Below are positions 1-5,061 of a stretch of DNA of 6,434 bases, piece by piece. Numbering within the stretch: position 1 is the first letter of the stretch; every line of letters starts with the position of its first letter. The stretch is taken from NCBI GenBank assembly GCA_002477185.1, contig DLOI01000022.1, positions 13,056 to 19,489 of the forward strand. The letters run 5' to 3'. The position numbers and the translations under genes were made by a program. The notes under the pieces were generated by a model. It searched no databases. It saw only the letters and a list, made by a program, of their open reading frames with translations, and was not told the DNA's origin. This stretch comes from Alphaproteobacteria bacterium UBA7488 (GTDB taxonomy: Bacteria; Pseudomonadota; Alphaproteobacteria; CAAHEQ01; UBA3637).

Positions 1-1391
1 CCGGTGTCAACTTCGTCAAAAACCAAAGTTGCAATTTCTTCCGCTTCTGCCAAATTGACTTTTAAAGCCAACATAAACCGCGCCAATTCGCCGCCCGACG
101 CAATTTTATGAATCGGCGCATAATCGGTACCGGCATTGGTCGATACCAAAAACACGGCATTGTCAATGCCTTTATCATTGCCATCATCCACATCCACCGT
201 TGAAATTTGCGTCATAAAGGACGCTTTGGACAATTTTAAATCCGGCAATTCTTTTGCGACCGCTTTGTTTAGCGAAAGCCCTGCGGCTTTGCGTTTAACG
301 CTTAACGCGTCGGCTTGTTTTTTATAGGCCAAACGTGCCTCTTCTTCTTGTTTTTTCAACGCGATAATTTCATCTTGCCCTTTATCCAAAGAACCCGCCT
401 TTTCTTCCAGCTCGCTTAACAAAACGGGCAATTCGGCCACGCTGACATGGTGTTTGCGCGCCACGTCTTTAAGCGCAAACAATCTGTCATCCACACTTGT
501 TAAATTTTCTTCACTGTTTAAATCGGCCGTCTTATTTTCCAAATCGCCGATGCTTTGATTCAACGCTTCTTGCGCTTGCGCCAACCCCTCAATAATATCC
601 GAAAATGCTCCGTCCGATAAAGCATCGGCCTTTTCAAGTTGGACTAAAGCCTTGGTAATTTGCTCATTGGCACCGTTCATTTCATCATTCATAAACCCAA
701 AAGCCGCCGACAGCGCACCCATGATTTTTTCGGCATTCATCAAAGCCGCCCGCTTTTGGGTCAATTCTTCTTCTTCGCCTTCTTGCGGGTTTAACTGCCT
801 TAACTCGTCAATGCTGTCACGGATAAATTCTTCTTCTTTAAGCGCGGCAGACAATGCCTCTTCGGCCGCTTGACGTTTCTTTTTGCATTCTTGCCATTGC
901 CCGTAAGCGCGGCGCATCAAGGCGACATCCGATTTTAAACGGCCATACGAATCCAAAACGTCCAAATGGGTGGCGGGATTTAACAAATGGTGCGATGCAA
1001 ACTGCCCATGGATTTCAAGCAACGTTTCCCCAACACTTTTAAGCACGCCGACACCGACCGGTTCGCCGTTGATGTAAGCTTTGCTTTTGCCATCCGCCGT
1101 TACAACACGTTTTAAAATAATGTCATCGCTGATTTCAAAATCATGTGCTTTTAAAATTTCTTGCGCCGGATGGGAAGGTGGCACACAAAAACATGCCGTT
1201 ACGCTTAATTGAGGCGTTCCTTTGCGCACCAACGAACTATCCGCCCGTGCGCCAACCGCCAAAGACAAAGAATCAAGCAAAATTGATTTGCCGGCGCCCG
1301 TTTCACCCGTAAAGACACAAAGCCCCTTTTGAAAATCCAAATCCAGTTTTTCAATTAAAACGACATTGCGAATGGATAAAGACGTTAACAT
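1..1391 (-). CDS. recN: DNA repair protein RecN, partial (C-terminus beyond left edge)
   Basis: RecN is a cytosolic SMC-like ATPase that acts in recombinational repair of double-strand breaks. I translated the minus strand from the ATG at 1391 (MLTSLSIRNVVLIEKLDLDF): 463 full codons are present with no stop. Residues 29-36 are the Walker A motif (GETGAGKS). The middle (about 160-380) is charged and Glu/Lys/Ala-rich, as expected for the coiled-coil arm. Residues 428-436 carry the ABC signature (HKIASGGEL). The visible sequence ends in Walker B (LVFDEVDTG, with catalytic Glu460). Known RecN proteins have about 550 residues, so roughly 90 are off the window. The start lies only 6 bp after the bamD stop and has a poor Shine-Dalgarno, so translation is probably coupled to bamD. 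Family assignment is near certain. Confidence 0.97.
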   Translation of the reverse strand, partial: MLTSLSIRNVVLIEKLDLDFQKGLCVFTGETGAGKSILLDSLSLAVGARADSSLVRKGTPQLSVTACFCVPPSHPAQEILKAHDFEISDDIILKRVVTADGKSKAYINGEPVGVGVLKSVGETLLEIHGQFASHHLLNPATHLDVLDSYGRLKSDVALMRRAYGQWQECKKKRQAAEEALSAALKEEEFIRDSIDELRQLNPQEGEEEELTQKRAALMNAEKIMGALSAAFGFMNDEMNGANEQITKALVQLEKADALSDGAFSDIIEGLAQAQEALNQSIGDLENKTADLNSEENLTSVDDRLFALKDVARKHHVSVAELPVLLSELEEKAGSLDKGQDEIIALKKQEEEARLAYKKQADALSVKRKAAGLSLNKAVAKELPDLKLSKASFMTQISTVDVDDGNDKGIDNAVFLVSTNAGTDYAPIHKIASGGELARFMLALKVNLAEAEEIATLVFDEVDT

Positions 1392-1397
1392 CCGTTT

Positions 1398-2147
1398 TTA
1401 TTTTGCCTTACCGTATTTTTGCAACAAAGAAAGCGTCCGTTTTGCCCATTTGCTGCCTTTGTATAAATTTTCTTGCGTTTGCGCCAATTCGCGCACTTGT
1501 TTCATCATGCCTAGCGATACATAGCAAGCTGCCAACCGGTAGTAAGCTTCATCCGCCTGGTTGGTTGACGCATAATATTTGATGACATTTTGGAATCGGT
1601 TCATCGCGGCCAAATATTCATGCGTTTTCAAATAATACCGACCGACAGCCATTTCTTTGCCCGCCAAATTGTCCTCAATTAACCCGAGCTTAGCCGTTGC
1701 ATCGGCAACATATACGGAGTTGGGAAAACGTGCAATTAATTCTTGGAACGTATCTTTGGCATCCACGGCCATTTGTTGTTCACGGGCAATATCGCTCATT
1801 TGTTCATAATAGCACAAACCTTTTAAATAATACGCATAAGGGGTATTTTTATTGCCGGGGTGCAACTGAATAAACCTGTCCAATGCCAAAATTGCATCAT
1901 CGTATTGGTTTTTGCGGTAAAAAGCATATGCCGCCATGATTTGCGAACGCGCCGCCCACTCGGAATATGGGTGTTGACGTTCGATTTCGTCAAAATACCG
2001 CGCCGCTTCGTCATAATCGGTTTTATCGAACAGGCGCATCCCCTCTTGATACAATTCTTCGGGCGGACGGTCAGGAATCGTATTGTCTCCGGCACACGCG
2101 GCCAAAAACATCCCTAAAAATCCAACCAACAGCCATTTTTTCATCAT
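1398..2147 (-). CDS. bamD: Outer membrane protein assembly factor BamD (ComL/YfiO family lipoprotein)
   Basis: BamD is the essential lipoprotein partner of BamA in the BAM complex. It sits on the periplasmic face of the outer membrane and helps insert beta-barrel proteins. The 249 residues match the usual family size. The N-terminus is a lipoprotein signal (MMKKWLLVGFLGMFLAAC): two lysines, a hydrophobic core and an LAAC lipobox, predicting lipidated Cys18. The rest is helical TPR-type repeat, roughly 29-60, 62-98, 103-142, 145-190 and 197-235, with typical endings such as RQHPYS, QLHPGN and ARFPNS before the next helix. Two ATGs are adjacent (2147 and 2144). The AAGGG at 2160-2156 is 8 nt from the first, which I chose; both give essentially the same protein. 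It is first in a bamD-recN operon with its own promoter upstream. Confidence 0.95.
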   Translation of the reverse strand: MMKKWLLVGFLGMFLAACAGDNTIPDRPPEELYQEGMRLFDKTDYDEAARYFDEIERQHPYSEWAARSQIMAAYAFYRKNQYDDAILALDRFIQLHPGNKNTPYAYYLKGLCYYEQMSDIAREQQMAVDAKDTFQELIARFPNSVYVADATAKLGLIEDNLAGKEMAVGRYYLKTHEYLAAMNRFQNVIKYYASTNQADEAYYRLAACYVSLGMMKQVRELAQTQENLYKGSKWAKRTLSLLQKYGKAK

Positions 2148-2176
2148 GAAATTTTCCCTTTTGTTTATCTATGCAC

Positions 2177-2205
2177 ATCTTAGAGATATTTTTAATTAAT
2201 TTCAA
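2177..2205 (-). promoter_or_regulatory. Probable sigma70 promoter for bamD-recN
   Basis: Reading the minus strand, TTGAAA (2205-2200, 5/6 match to the -35 consensus) is followed after exactly 17 bp by TAAGAT (2182-2177, 4/6 match to the -10). Transcription would start near 2170, giving a leader of about 23 nt that includes the AAGGG ribosome-binding site. Position, spacing and direction all fit, but the region is so AT-rich that chance matches are likely. Confidence 0.55.
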
Positions 2206-2214
2206 CTTTTTTTA

Positions 2215-2242
2215 TTCAAAATTAATAATTGCATGTTATGAT
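2215..2242 (+). promoter_or_regulatory. Probable extended -10 promoter for the SemiSWEET pair
   Basis: TATGAT (2237-2242, 5/6 match) is preceded by TGT at 2234-2236, making an extended -10 (TGn-TATGAT). A weak -35 candidate, TTCAAA (2215-2220, 4/6), lies 16 bp upstream. Transcription would start near 2249, just before the inverted-repeat leader. An alternative -10, TATAAA at 2291-2296, lacks a recognisable -35 and would skip the leader structure. Confidence 0.42.
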
Positions 2243-2251
2243 GAACACCTT

Positions 2252-2284
2252 AGCGCCGCAAAAGGAGTGCTGAAATTTTTGCGG
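2252..2284 (+). promoter_or_regulatory. Structured leader: 8-bp inverted repeat, possible H-type pseudoknot
   Basis: CCGCAAAA (2256-2263) and TTTTGCGG (2277-2284) are perfect reverse complements separated by 13 nt. In addition AGCGC (2252-2256) can pair with GTGCT (2267-2271), using one G-U pair, inside that loop. If both helices form, with C2256 used only once, the order stem1-stem2-stem1'-stem2' is an H-type pseudoknot, the fold used by several small riboswitch classes. The 3' arm is not followed by a U-run, so it does not look like an intrinsic terminator. It lies about 55 nt upstream of the first SemiSWEET start, just after the predicted transcription start. I do not recognise a known riboswitch consensus here. 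Confidence 0.4.
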
Positions 2285-2301
2285 TCAAGGTATAAAGCAA
2301 T

Positions 2302-2313
2302 AAAACATGTTTT
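2302..2313. repeat. 12-bp perfect palindrome in SemiSWEET leader
   Basis: AAAACATGTTTT is self-complementary and sits 27 bp before the first SemiSWEET start codon. Palindromes of this size can be repressor operators, but in DNA this AT-rich one could arise by chance. No second copy was seen in the window. Confidence 0.3.
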
Positions 2314-2340
2314 TTAATAAACTTTTTCGTCAGGATTAAA

Positions 2341-2604
2341 ATGTTTGAATTTATCGGCCTTGCGGGTTCAATTTGCTTTGCGGTGTCATCTTATCCGCAA
2401 GTTTGGTATACAATCAAAACCAAAGATACAAAAAGCGTGTCTTTATCTTTTTTGATTATCTTTTTAATCGGCGCGTTTTCTTTTTCTGCCTACGCCATCA
2501 TGACGAAACAATATATTTTGTTGCCGAATTATTTATTTTGCGCCTTAGGCTTTACCATTATCTCCTTTTATAAAATTAAAAATTTAATCAGGGGGCATCA
2601 ATGA
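2341..2604 (+). CDS. SemiSWEET / PQ-loop (MtN3-like) half-transporter, first of a pair
   Basis: This is an 87-residue inner-membrane protein with three predicted transmembrane helices (about 4-24, 35-54 and 58-78), the size and layout of a bacterial SemiSWEET. Such proteins dimerise to form a sugar uniporter. The PQ-loop signature is clear: Tyr18-Pro19-Gln20 in helix 1, then the polar segment TKDTKSVSLSF before helix 2. Asn63 in helix 3 matches the substrate-contacting Asn known from the Leptospira SemiSWEET structure. The Trp at the matching helix-2 position is Phe48 here. AGGA at 2332-2335 is 5 nt before the ATG, which fixes the start. The stop overlaps the next gene's start (ATGA). The substrate cannot be read from the sequence; PQ-loop relatives carry other small solutes. 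Confidence 0.85.
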   Translation: MFEFIGLAGSICFAVSSYPQVWYTIKTKDTKSVSLSFLIIFLIGAFSFSAYAIMTKQYILLPNYLFCALGFTIISFYKIKNLIRGHQ

Positions 2605-2864
2605 CAGCTGCCATTTTAGGATGGATCGGTTCCATAGCGTTTATGATTTGCAACTTGCCCCAAGCGTATTTGATTTATAAACAAGGCCACGCAAAAGGGT
2701 TGCATATCCATACAATCATGCTTTATCTGATTGCTTGTTCGCTCAGCTTGATTTATGCGTTAGATGCAATGGCGCCGACATTAATTTTTAATTTTTCGAC
2801 AACGCTGATTTTATGGGTTGTCATAGCTTTTTATAAGGTCTGTCCGCGCAAGCACTCGGATTAA
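2601..2864 (+). CDS. SemiSWEET / PQ-loop half-transporter, second of a pair
   Basis: This second 87-residue, three-helix membrane protein (helices about 3-24, 36-54 and 59-79) has its own PQ-loop motif: Asn18-Leu19-Pro20-Gln21, followed by the basic turn YKQGHAKG. Helix 3 keeps the family Asn as Asn64 (IFNFSTT). The helix-2 position that is Trp in the Leptospira protein aligns with Ser49. It is clearly related to the upstream protein but strongly diverged, so it is not a recent duplicate. The start overlaps the upstream stop by 4 nt, and AGGGGG (2590-2595) lies 5 nt before it, so both genes should be made from one mRNA at similar levels. This arrangement suggests a heterodimeric transporter, though each could also work as a homodimer. 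The C-terminus (CPRKHSD) is basic and polar. Confidence 0.83.
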   Translation: MTAAILGWIGSIAFMICNLPQAYLIYKQGHAKGLHIHTIMLYLIACSLSLIYALDAMAPTLIFNFSTTLILWVVIAFYKVCPRKHSD

Positions 2865-2877
2865 TTCTTCATCAAAT

Positions 2878-3852
2878 TTACACTTTTAACTTTTGAGCGG
2901 TTGCTACCAGATATGGGACAATCGGGGCGTAAATGCTGACAAACTGTTTCGGCGTCACTTTTTCCTTTTCATGGGCGCGCCTATCCTTAAGCACGACATC
3001 GGATAACATTTTAAACCCTTTATGAATGTGCCTTGTCAAATGCGCGTTTTTAAGTTCGGGATGCAATTCGAAATAAGCGCTTTGGATTTTATAAAAAGCT
3101 TTTGTATGGCACGTTTTTAATTCTTGGTCCGGGTCCGCCGATTGCGAAATGCGTTCTAAGGCTTCTTGATAATTTTCCCGCCAATAAATATCATCTCGCA
3201 TCAACGGGTTTAAAGACAATGCCATCTTTTTTGTTTTTTGTAAATTTTCTATAATGTCGGGCATAAAACAATATCCTATGCGTTGCCCGGTTAAATAAGC
3301 GCCCGCTTCATTTAAAAACCTTAAAGTAAATAAATCATATGCATTTAAATGAGGCGATTCGCCGGCTTGTGGCAATTCATCCGTCAAATCGCATCCGTTT
3401 GCTTGCCGCACTTCAGCCAACACATCTTGTTCTAAACAATAATGGGCAATATGCATCAATTCATGCGCGACAGCTTCCGTCGTTTCATAGTATGGGCGTT
3501 TAAACAATGTATCGGGCGCAATATTGGCCAATTCCAAATATCCCCAAGAAATGCCGTGCACACCCGCAAACGGACCGTCGGGCGCAGCCGTTAAACTGAC
3601 CAACGTTACATTTTGGGTTAATTGCATCAAAATTTGACGCCCGATATTTGTTTGATATAACGAATCCAACGCTGTGCAAAGCGTCCGATGTCGTTCTTTA
3701 TTTTGGGCAGGCGTTGGCTTTTCAAATCCGGCAATTAAACAAGATTGGACATTTTGTTTTAAAATTTCAACATGTGCCATTAATTCATCATCCGGCACAA
3801 TTAAATTTTCTTCTTCATTAAAAATCAAATCTGCATAAGGGCCTTTATACAT
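2878..3852 (-). CDS. Putative zinc metallopeptidase (HELMH), uncharacterised
   Basis: This 324-residue protein has no signal peptide or membrane helix and carries six cysteines, so it is probably cytosolic. Residues 130-134 (HELMH, in the helix EAVAHELMHIAH) form a canonical HExxH zinc site. Glu182, in a helix reading FLNEAGAYLTG, is a candidate third zinc ligand, giving an ExxA motif as in gluzincins but with Tyr where M48 enzymes have Asp. The region from about 60 to 137 resembles the upstream neighbour in layout; the C-terminal half (about 200-324) is charged, helical and has no motif I know. It may belong to one of the DUF families of putative metallopeptidases in alphaproteobacteria (DUF6782 is a possibility from memory, unverified). 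The ATG at 3852 is preceded by AAGG about 10 nt upstream, a slightly long spacing. Substrate and role are unknown. Confidence 0.7.
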   Translation of the reverse strand: MYKGPYADLIFNEEENLIVPDDELMAHVEILKQNVQSCLIAGFEKPTPAQNKERHRTLCTALDSLYQTNIGRQILMQLTQNVTLVSLTAAPDGPFAGVHGISWGYLELANIAPDTLFKRPYYETTEAVAHELMHIAHYCLEQDVLAEVRQANGCDLTDELPQAGESPHLNAYDLFTLRFLNEAGAYLTGQRIGYCFMPDIIENLQKTKKMALSLNPLMRDDIYWRENYQEALERISQSADPDQELKTCHTKAFYKIQSAYFELHPELKNAHLTRHIHKGFKMLSDVVLKDRRAHEKEKVTPKQFVSIYAPIVPYLVATAQKLKV

Positions 3853-3874
3853 GGATACATTACCTTTTGATTAA

Positions 3875-3880
3875 ATCATA
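3875..3880 (-). promoter_or_regulatory. Possible -10 element upstream of the 324-aa gene
   Basis: In the 77-bp gap between the two HExxH genes, the minus strand has TATGAT (3880-3875), which would start transcription near 3868, about 16 nt before the ATG at 3852. No good -35 is visible at 16-18 bp. No terminator hairpin is visible in the gap either, so read-through from the upstream gene is equally plausible. Confidence 0.22.
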
Positions 3881-3929
3881 CAATAAACATTTTATTCTTT
3901 TATGCCGGATACTCATTTATAAAGCTCAA

Positions 3930-4946
3930 TTACCGCCCATTTCGTCCGAAAGCCGCCACCATGGCAGGCGGAATTTTGCATCCCATTGAAATTAATTCTT
4001 CGGCCCGTTTGGAAATGGAATTTTTATAAAGAGATTCAATGTTTCCCAACAGTGCCTCTTCTTTTAAAGACGGATACGCCGATAAAAAATAAGGGACTGC
4101 CTTTTGCCTGAAATAATCCGAATGCACCGGTTCGGATTGTGCCAACAAAAAGGGTGAAATATGCCGTTTTTCACAAATCGCCAAAATGAATAAATCAGGG
4201 TAGCCGCATGCCACAGTTTCCTCCCAAGCTTGACTAACCGTTAACGGGCAACTGCCCAATTTGCGCGGCAATAATTTTTCCTTTCGCGCTTCATGAACCA
4301 TTTGCGAAGCTTGCATACGCGCCGATATTTCATCCAACATCTTAACGGCAAAAAAATCCGCTTCTGTTTCATCAAAATTTTCGCGATAAATGTTTTGATG
4401 GTTAATTAAATGCGTATATTCATGCCCGATTGTATCAACCGTTTCGGCCAATGGTTTTGTATATAAACTTTCGTCATTTGAAAAAATAATTTGCCGTTTA
4501 TTGCCACACATTTGAGCCATTGACGACAATTTCGACAGGGCATAGGATGTCGATTCGGGAATTGTCAGCAACGTACCCCATCCGGTTGGGGTTTGTGCCA
4601 AAATTTCAAATGCATGCGCAAGTGCCGTAAATTCTTTCTTACTTTGACGCGCCACCATACGGGCAATACGAAAACGCTGCGTTGTGATTTGTTCTTTTTC
4701 TTTACGGCTTGCAAACCATTTTTCGGCCCATATCCTATCCGAATTTTGACAGTGCACCGGCTCCTTGTGCGAAGAAGGCTGCCCCTCTTGAAAAACATGA
4801 ATGTCTGAAGGATTAAAGGACATACCGATGCCCCCCGCCCCCGTCAATTCGGTAAGATTATCCCTTAGCAATACACTTTGGATTTGAAGCGGCATAGGGG
4901 AATTTGAAAAAAGATGTTCATTTGATTTTGTCATGTTTTTTATCAT
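3930..4946 (-). CDS. Putative zinc metallopeptidase (HEYTH, gluzincin-like), uncharacterised
   Basis: This 338-residue protein has no signal peptide or membrane helix. Residues 175-179 (HEYTH, in DTIGHEYTHLINH) are an HExxH zinc site, and residues 193-197 (ETEAD, followed by FFAVKML) match the ExxAD motif that supplies the third zinc ligand, Glu193, in M48-type gluzincins. Both catalytic elements are present, so activity is plausible. About 50 residues before HExxH both this protein and its downstream neighbour have a similar segment (QTPTGWGTLL here, QTNIGRQILM there), and both have an ETV/EAV-type lead-in to the zinc helix. The first 60 residues look low in structure and the C-terminus is helical. 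Start choice is uncertain: Met1 (4946) has only a weak TAAGA before it, and Met5 (4934) has none. It is probably co-expressed with the downstream HExxH gene. Substrate unknown. Confidence 0.7.
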   Translation of the reverse strand: MIKNMTKSNEHLFSNSPMPLQIQSVLLRDNLTELTGAGGIGMSFNPSDIHVFQEGQPSSHKEPVHCQNSDRIWAEKWFASRKEKEQITTQRFRIARMVARQSKKEFTALAHAFEILAQTPTGWGTLLTIPESTSYALSKLSSMAQMCGNKRQIIFSNDESLYTKPLAETVDTIGHEYTHLINHQNIYRENFDETEADFFAVKMLDEISARMQASQMVHEARKEKLLPRKLGSCPLTVSQAWEETVACGYPDLFILAICEKRHISPFLLAQSEPVHSDYFRQKAVPYFLSAYPSLKEEALLGNIESLYKNSISKRAEELISMGCKIPPAMVAAFGRNGR

Positions 4947-4958
4947 ATCTTATTTTCG

Positions 4959-4964
4959 TTTATA
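4959..4964 (-). promoter_or_regulatory. Possible -10 element for the HExxH gene pair
   Basis: On the minus strand TATAAA (4964-4959, 5/6 match) lies 12 bp before the ATG at 4946. The sequence 17 bp upstream is TTTTAA, only a 3/6 match to a -35. The predicted start near 4952 would leave about 6 nt of leader for Met1 or 18 nt for Met5. This is weak evidence, and it is listed because nothing better is visible in the divergent region. Confidence 0.25.
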
Positions 4965-5002
4965 ATGGAAGCTTTTTTTACTTAAAATTTGCCCATTTCA
5001 AT

Positions 5003-5031
5003 TTGACATCAAAAAAAAAGACGCTTAGACT
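5003..5031 (+). promoter_or_regulatory. Probable sigma70 promoter for pckG
   Basis: A perfect -35, TTGACA (5003-5008), is followed after 17 bp by TAGACT (5026-5031, 4/6 match to the -10), with a predicted start near 5038. The spacer contains nine consecutive A residues (5011-5019). A perfect TATAAT at 5037-5042 has no matching -35 and would start transcription almost at the ribosome-binding site, so it is the weaker candidate. Confidence 0.6.
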
Positions 5032-5050
5032 GTTTTTATAATCATAAATA

Positions 5051-5058
5051 AGGAGGAG
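5051..5058 (+). promoter_or_regulatory. Strong Shine-Dalgarno of pckG
   Basis: AGGAGGAG ends 3 nt before the ATG at 5062, and its AGGAGG core is 5 nt away. It is the strongest ribosome-binding site in the window. It fixes the pckG start and suggests high expression. Confidence 0.85.
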
Positions 5059-5061
5059 ATT

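Noticed and set aside
136..1042. Three plus-strand open frames (136-327, 652-873, 854-1042)
   Set aside because: They lie antisense within recN, whose continuous minus-strand translation shows family motifs from end to end. Their products are low-complexity and match nothing I know.
1823..2149. Overlapping open frames on both strands inside bamD (1823-2095 minus, 1860-2117 and 1967-2149 plus)
   Set aside because: They are shadows of the bamD frame, which carries a lipobox and TPR repeats. They have no ribosome-binding sites or recognisable domains.
2241..2273. Eleven-codon open frame MMNTLAPQKEC as a leader peptide
   Set aside because: It overlaps the predicted -10 box, so its start would not be transcribed from that promoter. 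It has no Shine-Dalgarno.
2256..2284. Intrinsic terminator at the CCGCAAAA/TTTTGCGG repeat
   Set aside because: The 3' arm is followed by TCAAGG and not by a U-run, and no gene ends immediately upstream on the plus strand.
2307..2339. Ten-codon open frame MFFNKLFRQD ending one base before the SemiSWEET start
   Set aside because: The position could suggest coupling, but there is no Shine-Dalgarno before it, and the SemiSWEET gene has its own AGGA.
2373..2573. Plus-strand open frame within the first SemiSWEET gene
   Set aside because: It is a frame-shifted shadow. The 2341-2604 frame carries the PQ motif and transmembrane pattern and is linked to the next gene.
2865..2877. Bidirectional terminator between the convergent genes
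   Set aside because: The 13-bp gap has no inverted repeat or U-run. Any terminator must lie within the coding ends, and I could not see one.
4565..4808. Open frames 4565-4798 (minus) and 4593-4808 (plus)
   Set aside because: Both lie inside the 338-aa HExxH gene in other frames, are rich in Lys, Arg and Phe, and have no motif or start signal.
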